Both the position numbers and the translations under genes were made by a program. The notes beneath the pieces were generated by a model. That model made no database searches and had not been told where the DNA came from. It worked only from the letters and a program-made list of their open reading frames with translations. From contig PYSS01000028.1 of NCBI GenBank assembly GCA_003049465.1, positions 244,360 through 308,359 of the forward strand: 64,000 bases of DNA, read 5' to 3'. Source of the stretch: Magnaporthiopsis rhizophila (taxonomy: Eukaryota; Ascomycota; Sordariomycetes; Magnaporthales; Magnaporthaceae). Shown piece after piece: positions 10,101 to 21,108 of the stretch. How positions within the stretch are numbered: position 1 is the first letter of the stretch; each line of letters begins with the position of its first letter.

Positions 10101-12464
10101 TAAGTTCCTTCCTGATTTTTTCCTTTAATTGTTCCTATAATAGCCTTTTTTGCTAAAGGTTTAATCGATACAGCTTTTGGTATTTAAATTATACTTCCGG
10201 TTTAAGCTTAATTTTATAATTAAACGATCCATATTCCGGTAATACCATTTCCAAATCTTTCTGGAATAACCTCCAGTATTTATAATATTTTTTAGGAATA
10301 TTTTTAAATTTATCCTTAATAATTTTCTGTTTGTTAGGTTTATTTGTATTTGTACTTATTAGTATTTCGGTTGGTACGGTTTGTTAGGGCTAATTATTAT
10401 ATTCTACTGCTATTGCGGTTATCCTTTTTGGCGTTCGATTTTTATTATCCGGGGCTTATAACTATTGGGCTTCCCTGCTAATTAATAATAATTTCCTTTA
10501 TTAAATTTGTTCGGTAATCCAATTTATTAAAGGGTTATATTTTTTAAATTATAAAAGGCCTAAAATCAGATTTTCCCTTTCCGTATTTATAATATTCAGG
10601 ATTATTTTGCAAATTTTTCCCAAAAATCAAAATTTAAAATGATCGGTTTTAATATCGATCCTTTTTTTATTAAATATAACTGGCTTTTATTTTATTATTA
10701 TAAAATTATATGGTTTTTTTTTTGATATATTAAAATACCGTATTTTTTTACTGTTTTTGGCGAAAAATAATTTTTTTGGGCTTTATAATCGATTATAATT
10801 TTTATTTTTCGCCCTTTCCAATATATTATTATCCTGATATATTTATATTAATCGGTAATTATTACTGTTAAAAATTTTGCTGGTTATTATTTTACCCGTG
10901 CCCTATTTTCGGGTAAACTTTTTAATTTTTTATTTAAGGCACCTGCTACCGGGCCCCGATTATTTTTTTCGATCGAACAAACCCGTTTATCTAAATCTTT
11001 GCTTTTTTTTTTATATATATTTTGCACTTCGGTTTTCCATACATTTGGTATATAAGGATTTTTGCTAAGCATATTATAAAATAAGCTAGTAATAATTCGA
11101 AAATTGCTGCAAAACTTTTATAGCCCATTTTTGCTATTTATTATTTCGGAAACTAATATTCCTATTATAAGTACCGCACTAATTTTTTTTCTTTTTTTCG
11201 TAAAAAAAAATTATGCTTTAATTTTTTAATTATATATTATTTGCAATTATTATATAAGTATTCGGCCTAAAAAAGCTTATTATAATAGCCTATATCGGGG
11301 TTCATATTTTTATAATTTAACGTATATAGCTGCGCTAACCGTTAATCCAGGTTCGGAATATTTTCGAATAATGCCCCGTAATAAATAACCGATTAATTAT
11401 CCCTTAACTAATCCAGGGGCTTTTTTTTATCGTTTTGCGCCGGTTTTTTACACATTAAACCACCAATAGGTTTGGGCTAATCCCAAAACCACCGATTTAT
11501 TTCCAAAAACCTGAATAAAATATACGCTTTTTGTATTTTTTTTTTGGTTATAAAGGGTTATTTTTCCATATCGATCAGTTACTGATCAAATTTTTGCTGA
11601 AATTTTTTAAAATCGACCATTTGCCGTTCTTTGTTGGGTTTTTTATTATTGGGGCCCGTTTTTGCAGTTTCCCAAAAATTTATTAGGTTCAATTTTTCTT
11701 TTTATATTTATAATAAATATATTTGGCCCAAAAGTTATTTTATTTTTATATCCGTGTTTGGGTTTTTTTCGAAATTATTAACCGAAATATCTGATATATT
11801 TTTGCACCGGGCTAATTTTTTAAATTTTCTGCCATTATTTTAGGGTTAACCAGCTTATTATAATATAGCAAACCGTTATTTAAAATAATACCCTGTGGCA
11901 TTTTTATCGGAGCAATAAACCATACAATTTTTATTAAAATAATAAATTCAGCTAAACAATATTTCGAAATACAGGCTTTTTTTTATTATTTATTTGATCG
12001 TTTTGGATAATTTTGAAACCATAAACTTATAACCCTTTGGCGTGCCTTTTTGGCAAAAAACAGCCGCTTATCGGTTTTTTTACGGATAATCCTTTTTAAT
12101 ATATCCCTTTTTCCCATATTTAAAATATTTCCCGTTTTTTGGATCCTTAAACCTAATATACTTTTATTTTTTATACTGGTATATAATTTTTACGCTAAAA
12201 TTTATAAATCCAAAATATATACCATAAACCGTAAATTATTATTATTTTGCCTTTTTTTGGTTAATTTTATTGCTTTATATTACTGGCTTAATTTGCTAAA
12301 TTTTTTTCTCAAAACAATATTTATACAATTTATCGCTAATATAAACGGCCGTAATAATATAATTAACAAAATTCTCAAATCGTTCCTGCTTGGATAACTT
12401 ATTTTTCACATTATCCCTTAGCCCCTAATAAAACTAAATCATTTTGGTATTCTCCATCCAATCA

Positions 12465-12800
12465 AATTTGTTAACCAATCGTTAAAATTTGGAAATATAA
12501 ATTAACGCAAAACCTTTTTGCCAAAATTAAAACAGCTTTTTTTCGGCCACCCATCTTTTATCAACCTATTCGAAAACCTTGGCAATTTTTTTACCGAATT
12601 TTTCGAAATCGGCAAATATTAATTTGGTTTTTTTTTTGGATTTATTGTGCCCTTTTAAATAATCGAACCAAATAGGCTCAAACCAATTTTTAACTTTACC
12701 ATCCAGGCGCATAACCGCATAAGTAACTTTCTATTTTTCCCGTTAAAAATAATTTCGATAAAACAAAAAATACCCCTTATATTCGGTCAGAAACATTTTA
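12465..12800 (-). pseudogene. Gag remnant of the nested chromovirus
   Basis: This is the mirror image of the Gag segment at 13830-14165 and shares its order of conserved residues, with more G-to-A damage. It lies 240-580 bases inside the 5' LTR (13043-13533), as expected for gag. No open frame remains. Confidence 0.55.
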
Positions 12801-13042
12801 ATCTTACCTTTCTTTTTATTATATTTATCAGGTAAAAAAAACTTATAAAATTTAACAGCAATATAAAATTTGCCCTAAATTTCCTTAAATTTTTCAATTT
12901 CCGCAATAAATATTTGCATAACCGCCAAAAAATTATTATACATTTTGCCGGTAATAATAATACCCTCGGATTTCTTATTTGCAATCGATATAATTATTAC
13001 TGCTTGTTACTTTCGGTAAATACTGAACAGGATCAATCAAAA

Positions 13043-13533
13043 TATTACAAATAATTTTCTGCTCCTAAGGTAAAATACGCTAAAAAAGGCGCTAAATAAT
13101 AAGGTTTTCATAAAATTGCTTATACTAAAAACTAAAATAATAACAAAAATTTTAATTATTTGCCCAAAGGGATGCTTTAAAGCTAACTTAAATTAATTAA
13201 TACCAAAGCCTTAATCAAAAATTATCTAACACAATAAAAATCCCTTGCCTTATATACCAGCAACCCCTTCTTACTATACCTGTGCTATATTTGCTATATT
13301 TGTTATATCATATAACAAACATATTACTGTGCTATATCTGTTATATCTGCTATATTTTATAACAAATATATCAAACATATCACCCGTACTTAGGTAAATG
13401 CCTGATCACGTAACTTTCTTCCCTTAGCTTAGCTTTGGTTATTCGGCCCTTAACCTTCATAACTGCGGGGTAAAGGCGTTCCGCTGGGGGTTAGCCCCAG
13501 CCCTCCTGTCCCCTGCCAGCTATGGTTGTAATA
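13043..13533 (-). repeat. 5' LTR of the nested chromovirus
   Basis: This 491-bp copy is followed by CTTAG, the right half of the target duplication. Its inner flank on the minus strand reads TTTTGATTGATCCTGTTCAG, equivalent to the flank after the other element's 5' LTR (13588 on). The primer-binding site should lie there, although the expected TGG is not preserved. Confidence 0.85.
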
Positions 13534-13538
13534 CTTAG

Positions 13539-13587
13539 CACCTTTCTTAGCGTACCCTACCTTAAAAGCAAAAAATTATTTATAACA
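13539..13587 (+). repeat. 5' LTR of the plus-strand chromovirus, right remnant
   Basis: The last 49 bases of the LTR begin CACCTTTCTTAGCGTACCC and end TTTATAACA. They match the end of the 3' LTR at 18783-18839. Together with 5778-6200 this restores one LTR and shows that the nested element landed inside it. Confidence 0.75.
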
Positions 13588-13829
13588 TTTTGACTGATCC
13601 TGTTCAGTATTTACCGAAAATAACAAGCAATAATAATTATATCAATTATAAGCAAAAAACCCGAAAGCATTATTATCGCTAACAAATTATACAATAACCT
13701 TTCGGCAGCCATATAAGCATTTATCACAAAAATCGAAAAATTTAAAAAAGCTCAAACCAAACCCCATATTACCGTTAAATTTTACAAATTCCCCTTGCCT
13801 AACAAATATAATAAAAAAAAAGCAAAATC

Positions 13830-14165
13830 AAAATGTTCCTGACCAAATGCAAAGGATACTTCCTGTTTTATCGGGACCATTTTTAGCGGGAAAAACAAAA
13901 AATTACCTATACAGCTATGCACTTGAATAGCAAAGTTAAAGATTAATTCGAACCTATTTGGTTCAATTACCTAAAAGGGTATAACAAATCCAAAAAAAAA
14001 ACCAAACTAATATTTGTTAATTTTAAAAAGTTTAACGAAAAGGTTGCTAAAATTTTCGGATAAATCGACAAAAAACGGGTGGCCGAAAAAAAATTGCTTA
14101 AGCTCCGGCAAAAAAGCCCCATATTAACCTATATCTCCGAATTCCAACAATTAATTAACAAATTT
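13830..14165 (+). pseudogene. Gag remnant of the plus-strand chromovirus
   Basis: Plus-strand translation gives MFLTKCKGYFLFYRDHF, then MHLNSKVKD*FEPIWFNYLK, later IDKKRVAEKKLLKLRQKSP and YISEFQQLINKFN. This follows the retrotransposon Gag pattern: DWFEP, then a D.R.A...L..L.Q segment, then a FQ segment. The W of DWFEP is a stop, as RIP would make. Confidence 0.7.
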
Positions 14166-16599
14166 AATTAACCAAAAAATATTAAAATAATCCAATTTTA
14201 TCAAAGGCTAAAAAATAATATAAAAAATAAATTATTCAAATAAAAATAACCTGAAAATTTCGTTAATTATATTATTACGGCTATTTATATTAGTAATAAA
14301 TTATACAAATATTACCTCGAAAAAAAAATTTAACAAAATAAGCTAATAATGCAAAATAATAAAACCAACCAGAAAAAAGCGAGATAATAATAATCCACAA
14401 TTTACGGTATATATTTTAAACCCATAAATTTTAGCACTAAAGCTATATATTAGCAAAAAAAACAAAAGTACGTTAGGTTTAAAAATCTAAAGGATAAAAA
14501 ATATTTCAAATATAAAAAAAAAAAATATATTAAAAAAAATTATTTGCAAAAAAACCGATAAACGGCTATTTTTTGCCAAAAAAGTGCGCCAAAAAAATAT
14601 AAACCCATAATTCCGGTTTTATCCAGGGTAATATAATAAATAAAAAAAAAACCTGTATTCCGGAACATTATTTAATTAAATTTATTATTTTAATAAAAAT
14701 TATATAATCCATTACTTTGATAAAAATACCACAAAATATTACGCAAAACAATAAATTATTATAATATAACAGGTTAATTAATCCCGGATCGGTCACAAAA
14801 AAAAATCGGGATAATTATTAATTTTACGATATTTGAAAAAAAGAATAATATAATAGCACACGTTTCGAAAAAATTTGAAAAATAAAACAGGGAATTTAAA
14901 AAATTAGCCCGGTATAAAAACATATTAAATATTTTGGTTAATAATCCTGAGGAAAATTTAAATATAAATGCAAAAACGGAATAATTTTTGGGCCAAACAT
15001 ATTTAATATAAGTTCAGGAAAAAGGATTAAATCCGATAATATTTAAAAAAAACCGTAAAAATGGGCCTTAATAATAAAAAATTTGGCAAATAATAATAGC
15101 AATACGTTATTAATTTTAAAAAATTCCAGCAAAAATTTAATCAGCAATTAATCAATATAGGGAAATAATTTTTTATAATTAAGGAGGAAATACGAAAAGC
15201 GTATATTTTATTCAGGTTTTTGGAAATAAACCGATAATTTTGAGATTAACCCAAACTTATCGGTGGTTTGGTGTGCAAAAAACCGGCGCAAAACAATAAA
15301 AAAAAACCTTTGGATTAATTAAAAAATAATCAGTTAATTATTTATTATAAGGTATTATTTAAGAATATTCCAAACCTAAACCAGCGGTTAATGCAATTTT
15401 ATATATTAAACCACGAAAATATAAACCCTGATGCGGAATATTATAATAAATTATTTTGGGCTAAATGCTTGTATAATAATGGCAAATAATATATAGCCAA
15501 AAAGCTAAAATATAATTTTTTTTCACGACGGAAAAAAGAAAAATTAGTATAATACCTATATCAAAAATGTTAATTTCCGAAATGGTGAATAGCAAAAATG
15601 GGTTATAAAAATTTTGCAATAATTTTTATATTATTACCAGCATATTTTATAATATGTTTTGCAAAAATCCTTATATACCAGATATATAAAAAACCGGAGT
15701 GCAAAATATATATGGAAAAAAAAATAAAGGCCTGGATAAACGGGTTTGCCCGATTAATAAAAATAATTAGGGGCTAAAAACAGGTGCCCTAAGCAAAAAA
15801 TTAGAAAATTTACCCAAAAATAGGGCATAAATAGGGCAATAACCAGCAAAATCCCTAATAATAACGATTATCGATCAGTATAAATATATTAGGATAATAA
15901 TATATTGGAAAAAGCGAAAAATAAAAATTATAATCGATTATGGAGCCCAAAAAAACTATTTTTTGTTAAAAATAATAAAAAGGTATAATATTTTAACATA
16001 TTAAAAAAAAAACCATACAACCTTATAATAATAAAATAAAAACCAATTATATTTAATAAAAGAAAGATTAATATTAAAATTGATCAATTTAAGTTTCGAT
16101 TTTTGGGAAAAATTTGCAAAATAATTCTGAATATTATAAATATAGGAGAAAAAAACCTGATTTTAGGCTTTTTATAGCTTAAAAAGTATAATCCTTTAAT
16201 AAATTGGATTACCGAACAAATCTAATAAAAAAAATTATTATTAACCAGCGGGGAAGCCTAATAATTACGGGCCCCGGATAATAGAAATTGGACGCCAAAA
16301 AAGATGACCGTAACGGCGGCAAAATATAACAATTAGCCCTGGCAAACCGCACTAACCGAAATGCTAATAAATACGGATATAAACAGGCCCGATAAGCAGG
16401 GAATTATTAAGGATAGATTTAAAAATGTCCCTAAAAAATACCATAAGTACTGGAGATTGTTTCAGAGGGATTTGGAAACGGTATTACCAAAATATGGACC
16501 GTTTAACCACAAAATTAAACTTAAACCGGAAGCATAGCTTAAATATCAGAAATTATATCGATTAAACCCTTAATAAAAAAAGCTATTATAAAAATAGCT

Positions 16600-17300
16600 A
16601 AAGGAAAAAGTTAGAAAGGAATTTACCAAACCTTTTAATTTTCCTATGGAATATGGAATTTTATTTGCTCCCAAAAAAACGGAAAAAAACAGATATATAT
16701 CGATTACCATCCGTTAAATTAAAAAATAATAAAAAATCGGTATTTTTTATTTTTAATTAATAAGTTTAAAAATAAGCTCGGAAAAAGTTAGTGGTTTATA
16801 ACCCTAAATTTACGCAAAACTTATAATTTGCTAAAAATTAAAAAGGGTAATAAATAAAAAACCGCTTTTTGAACCAAATTTAAAATTTTCGAATCGTTAA
16901 TAATAATTTTCGAATTTATTAATGCACCAGCCATATTTTAATAAATAATTAACCATATATTATAAAAATACCTTAATATTTTTGTCCTTGCATATTTGGA
17001 TAATATTTTGATTTTTTTAAATATGCTGGAAAAATACAAATAATACGTGCACAAAGTATTATAAAAGCTGCAAAATATAAAGCTTTTAATTAATCCGGAC
17101 AAATGCATATAGCACTTTTTAAAAATGGTTTTTCTCGGGTTTATTATTAGGTAAAGAAAAATTCGGATAAAACCCAAAAAGGTACAGGTAATAAAAAACT
17201 GGCCTGTATTTATCACAGTTAAAAAAGTATAAAATTTTTTAGGGTTTTTGAACTTTTACCGAAAATTTATCCAAAATTTTAGCGAAAAGGCTATACTAAA
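16600..17300 (+). pseudogene. Reverse transcriptase remnant of the plus-strand chromovirus, abruptly ended by a deletion
   Basis: The frame reads KPFNFPMEYGILFAPKKTEK near 16635, then passes through the palm region to the FLGF..FYRKF-type connection at about 17220-17290. At about 17300 it jumps directly to the integrase C-terminal pattern LNNKLNHKKLGPFKILKKV. The same connection in the nested element is followed by RNase H and integrase over about 1.5 kb. The jump is therefore an internal deletion. Confidence 0.7.
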
Positions 17301-17309
17301 TAATTAAAT

Positions 17310-17660
17310 AATAAATTAAATCACAAAAAATTGGGACCGTTTAAAATTCTGAAAAAGGTTTTCGATATTAATTATAAATTTTAATTATTACTAATTATGT
17401 ATAATTATCCGGTTTTTTATATTAATTTGTTTAAACCAGCACCACCGGGGTTTAAAAATAATAAATTAATAAAAATTAACCCAAAACAAAAGTACAAAAT
17501 CGAAAAAATTTTGGACAAAAATATTATTAACAGAACCAAATATTATTTGGTTAAATAAGCAGGGTACAAAATCGAAAAAAGCATTTAAAAAAAAAAAACA
17601 AACCTAAAAGGTGCGCTAAAAGCTTTTAAAAAGTACCGGCAAAAGGTTTTTGGAAAAAAA
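17310..17660 (+). pseudogene. Integrase C-terminus and chromodomain remnant of the plus-strand chromovirus
   Basis: After the deletion junction the frame reads NKLNHKKLGPFKILKKV, then LFKPAPPG, and a chromodomain TKYYLVK*AGYKIEKSI*KK followed by TNLKGALKAFKKYRQK. The conserved Trp residues of YLVKWAGY and of the W.P motif are stops, a RIP signature. The chromodomain places this element among chromoviruses. Confidence 0.75.
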
Positions 17661-17749
17661 TTAATATTAATACCAAAATTTAAATTTCGGCTCGGAATAC
17701 CCGTACTAAAATAATTTACCTAATTAAAATAAGGCCAATAGATTAAGGT

Positions 17750-18100
17750 TAGGGCTAATCTTGTAATTGGCCCAGCTCGAAAATAATGGAGGAAAATTGG
17801 AAGCCAGCAAATTTAGGGGCATAATAGGGGCCTATATGGCTGCTTTTTCGGCCTTCTCCTGCTTAACCCGCTCCAGCTCCTTAATGCTGCTAATCCCGCA
17901 ACGGATTGTGCGGGTTAATTTTTTACACTATTATTTTTTTGCTTGCAAAAATGCTCGATTTTCGCATTTATCAACCGATATTTTTCTTTTGCGGCTTTTA
18001 GATTTTTTTCCACCCAGGCGTGCTGGGTGCTATAAATAAAAAAATATTTGGGCAACGGGCCTAAAACATTGCAATAGAAACGACCAAAGCAAATGCACCG
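17750..18100 (-). pseudogene. Decayed coiled-coil ORF antisense to pol (plus-strand chromovirus copy)
   Basis: Minus-strand translation gives NLKAAKEKYRLINAKIEHF, CKQKNN and, in an adjoining frame, RTIRCGISSIKELERVKQEK followed by AEKAA. It corresponds to the plus-strand ORF at 6960-7350 of the oppositely oriented element, so in both it is antisense to pol, between chromodomain and 3' LTR. This segment is GC-richer than its surroundings. Confidence 0.5.
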
Positions 18101-18382
18101 TTCATAGCGCGATCGGTTACAAAAGGACGTATTATATTAAATAAAACCATTAACTTTATAATTGGAACAAAAAAGCATAATAACGGAGGATAAAATAATA
18201 AAAGCAAAAAAATTATCCCGATAAACGGTTAAAAATGCTGGTTTATACTTTTGCACCTAACCAAACATTTTGTTAAAAAAAAGGGAAAAGGAAATAGTAA
18301 GGAAAAAAAGTATTTATTACTGGCAGAAAGGATAGGGCTGCAGGTATAGCCAAAAGGATTTAGCCTAAAAGGGGAAACCTGA

Positions 18383-18839
18383 TGTTACAATTATAATTGG
18401 CAAGAAACAGAAAAGTTAGAGCTAATCCCCAGCGGTACACTTTTACCCTGCAATTATATAGAACCAAAAGTCGCATAATTAAAGCCAGGGTAAATAAAGA
18501 ATTATATAATTAAATATTTACCTAAGCGTAATAATATGCCTATTATAAATATAATAAATATAACACAGTGATATATTCGTTATGAACATAACAAACATAA
18601 TATAAACAGGGCATAAGAATTACGGGTATATAAGGCAAAGATTTCCTATTGTATTGGATAGCTTTAACTAAGGCCTCGGCATCAGTCAACCTAAATTAGC
18701 TCCAAAGCAATCCTTTGGGCAAGCATTCGAAACCTTTGTTATTACCCCAGTCCCCAGCACAAGGCGATTTTGTGGAACCATACTGCTCAATACCTCTCCT
18801 AGCGTACCCTACCCTAGAAGCAGAAAACCGTTTGTAACA
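18383..18839 (+). repeat. 3' LTR of the plus-strand chromovirus
   Basis: This 457-bp unit, TGTTACAATT to CCGTTTGTAACA, keeps TG...CA ends. It is preceded by a purine tract at 18367-18377. Its start and middle match 5778-6200 and its end matches 13539-13587. Confidence 0.8.
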
Positions 18840-19612
18840 CACTGGTATAACTAAATTTTGCAAAAGCTTTGCTATTTTTTAATTTAATTATCCTAAATAA
18901 TAATTTTAAATTTATTACCATTTGATAAAAAATTATTAATTAGGCCCAAATTTTAAAAATAACAGCTTTTATACAATTGTATAAAATTTAATAATTTCCT
19001 TTTTTTACCAACCATTTTAGCTATAAAAATAAAAAAAGGTAAAAAAATAATAATAATTAATAAAATAATAACCGATTAATTGGGATTTTAAATAATAAGG
19101 TGCATATAAATAAGGTATAAAAGGATAGGTTAATAAATAAGGTTTATCGGTATAAATTGGCCGAATTACAAATAGGGTAAAGGAAATACCTTTATATAAG
19201 TGCAAACCCTACCCTTAAAATTATAAAAATATTTATTAATACTATTTTTTATTAAAATAATCTGCTAAATAGCCTTTTATTATATAAAAACCCGCATTCG
19301 CAATATTTATTTCCTATTATCCTTTGCTTTATTAGCTTAATGCTTTCAAAATATAGGAATACCCTTTTAAAATGCATATTTTCCCTTTGCTTTAATCGTT
19401 TACCCACCAAGGCCGTTTTTTTATTAAATAAATATCCCGGATCACCAGATCCAATTATTTCCTTTATCAAAAAACTGGATCACTGGATCCGGCATTTCCT
19501 TTATAAAAATTTTATTATTAAAATTTCCGGAAATCCTTATAATTTCCGGAATAAACCTATTATATTATAGGATAAGGATAACGGGATACCCGCGCATAAA
19601 AAAAATTGCCGG
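18840..19612. other. AT-rich remainder of the island, unidentified
   Basis: About 770 bases between the 3' LTR of the plus-strand chromovirus and the right outer LTR. The frames are short and show no domain I recognise. A small direct repeat, CCGGATCACCAGATCC and CTGGATCACTGGATCC, lies at about 19436-19491. It may be what is left of the outermost element's own interior or of the relic at 4140-5390. Confidence 0.4.
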
Positions 19613-19911
19613 TATTAAAATAAGCATTTTTATACGCATACGATCCGGAAAAGAAGAACGGAATAAAGGGATCCTTTGGGCCCCTTTAAATCCTGCACGG
19701 GCCAATCGGCCTGTGCGGCTAAAGCGGCGGATCGCCCTTTGGGCAATCGCCTCCAAGTTATAAAAGGGCAGTTTTATGCCCTACTTTAAGCAGATAAATT
19801 CCTTCCTCCTTATATATAATAATAAAACTTTCCCAAATTATAAACATCGTTATTCACCCTTTTTGGAGATTTCCGAGCCAATTTAATAGGAGAAACCCAC
19901 TTCTGCCAATA
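19613..19911 (+). repeat. Right 299-bp LTR of the outermost element
   Basis: This is the partner of 3589-3887 and is followed by CATAC (19912-19916). Compared with the left copy it shows mostly G-to-A and C-to-T differences spread over its length. Confidence 0.7.
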
Positions 19912-19916
19912 CATAC

Positions 19917-21108
19917 CGAGATATTGGTCTGCTTAGATTTTAATACGAGAACGAAGGATTCCTCCTGGTTGGCGGTCATTCGCGCTCTCTCACTTGTTGC
20001 CATCGCTAAAGGGCGATTGTCGACCATATTCCCCAGTATGCATACACTCATATTTACTTAACGCCCTTGCATGTACACCTAAAGAAAGATGATTTGAAAT
20101 TACCGCACGAGGGATGGCGACCGCCGGCCTGGATGGCACGGCTCAAGCCCCCGGCTCATGGGCCTGCTTGCTCATCATGGTAAAAGCTCCCGCAAGCCAG
20201 ACATCATTCAAAAGATAGCTTCACCATGGATCAGTCGGGATGGGCCAGGTTTAAAAAAAAAATTGCGGGGCTAGCCTTTCTCAGTTGCCTCTATTTTCTC
20301 TTTCGCCGAACCACCTTCTCCGGAATGCAGGGCGTGCTTCCGACTTCCAGTCTTGGTGCCACCCCAAAAGGCCTGCTTGTTCATACCCAGAGTCCCCCTT
20401 GTTCGGTCAGTCACCGAGGGCCAAAAAAAAAGGCCCTCGAGGAGATATCACCAGTTTCCCCTTGCATTGTCAAGTGGTTTGCTTTCCTTCATCTTGTGTT
20501 TTTTTGTGTTTGTTTTGCTCATTCAAACCGTCCAAAGAAAATCTGCAAATGACGGGAGGCAAAACCCAGGCGAGGTACAGCCAAATGAAAAAAAGACAGC
20601 AAAAAATGCCGTTATATAGCATCCTCCTGCTCTCCAAGTCGCACGACTAAGGTGATTTTGTGGGTGGGAATCAGAGATAGCGGCGTGGTCAGACGCGTTA
20701 GGGTACTCGGCTTTTAGATGGAAAGGAAGACATGACAAAAAGAAGAAAAGAGACTGAGGAATCGAGTTCACAAGGAAAAAGAGAAAGGTGTAGAAATTTG
20801 AAAGCTGCAAATCGTAAACAAAAACAACACAATGAAAAACGCTAGATGCCATGACGCTGATGTACCATAAAGGACAAAGCCTGTATGCGGGGTATGCAAG
20901 CAATCTTATTTTTTCTTCTCACTGCCGTATCCCTTTCCTGATACACTGAGACGAAATCGAAAAGGAGAAATAGGGGAAGCTCCGAGACGTCGAGGCGAGA
21001 AGGCGGGGCGAGAGAGAGAAGATATCGAGAAAATAACCGAGGTTCGCGGAGGATTGAGAGTGGGCCGCGGGAGAGAAGTATGGCCAGCCCCGTCGGCGCC
21101 AGCCATTA
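19917..21108. other. Intergenic region right of the island, no gene seen
   Basis: Composition returns to normal immediately after the target duplication. Overlapping short frames are present, but none has a recognisable product or splice pattern. The last few hundred bases lie downstream of the cyclin gene's stop and probably include its 3' UTR. Confidence 0.45.

Larger units (their letters stand above)
6201..13533 (-). mobile_element. Full-length RIP-mutated chromovirus (Ty3/Gypsy), minus strand, 7333 bp
   Basis: Two LTRs of exactly 491 bp (6201-6691 and 13043-13533) align at a constant offset of 6842. The target duplication is CTTAA (6196-6200) and CTTAG (13534-13538), differing by one G-to-A change. 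Both LTRs end in TA where TG/CA is expected, as RIP would cause. A reverse-complement purine tract (GGTTTCCCTTTTTAGG, starting near 6695) follows the left LTR, marking it as the 3' LTR. On the minus strand the order is Gag, reverse transcriptase, RNase H, integrase, chromodomain, which is the Gypsy order and makes it a chromovirus. Every coding segment is full of stops. It inserted head-to-head into the 5' LTR of the plus-strand relative, so the two form a large imperfect palindrome centred near 13.3 kb. Confidence 0.85.
5778..18839 (+). mobile_element. Plus-strand chromovirus, split by a nested insertion and lacking RNase H/integrase
   Basis: The 5' LTR is 5778-6200 plus 13539-13587, interrupted by the 7.3-kb element at 6201-13533. 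The interior is 13588-18382 and the 3' LTR is 18383-18839 (TGTTAC...GTAACA). A purine tract, AAAAGGGGAAA at 18367-18377, lies just before the 3' LTR, as expected for a polypurine tract. In order on the plus strand I recognise Gag (13830-14165), reverse transcriptase (about 16600-17300) and a chromodomain (about 17530-17660). The interior is about 1.56 kb shorter than that of the nested element, which accounts for the missing RNase H and integrase core. The outer 5-bp flanks (GGAGA at 5773-5777, CACTG at 18840-18844) do not match, so at least one outer boundary has been rearranged. Confidence 0.75.
3589..19911. mobile_element. Outermost LTR retrotransposon enclosing the whole AT-rich island
   Basis: Two direct repeats of exactly 299 bp (3589-3887 and 19613-19911) bound the island. 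They align without gaps at the points I checked, at a constant offset of 16,024, and differ mainly by C/T and G/A changes. The 5 bases before the left copy are TATAC and the 5 after the right copy are CATAC, a target duplication with one C-to-T change. Both copies start TATT and end AATA, consistent with RIP-altered TG...CA ends. A TATAAAAGGGCAG stretch near 3737 suggests plus orientation. Almost nothing of this element's own coding region can be recognised, because later insertions and decay occupy the interior. Other readings, such as two independent solo LTRs, are less likely given the matching duplication. Confidence 0.7.

Noticed and set aside
17767..18039. 90-residue plus-strand frame in the GC-richer patch
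   Set aside because: It is the shadow of the antisense coiled-coil ORF. The minus-strand reading is the one conserved between copies.
3740..19600. Possible mitochondrial DNA insertion because of low GC
   Set aside because: Gypsy pol domains, LTR pairs and RIP-type transitions explain the composition. No mitochondrial gene is recognisable.
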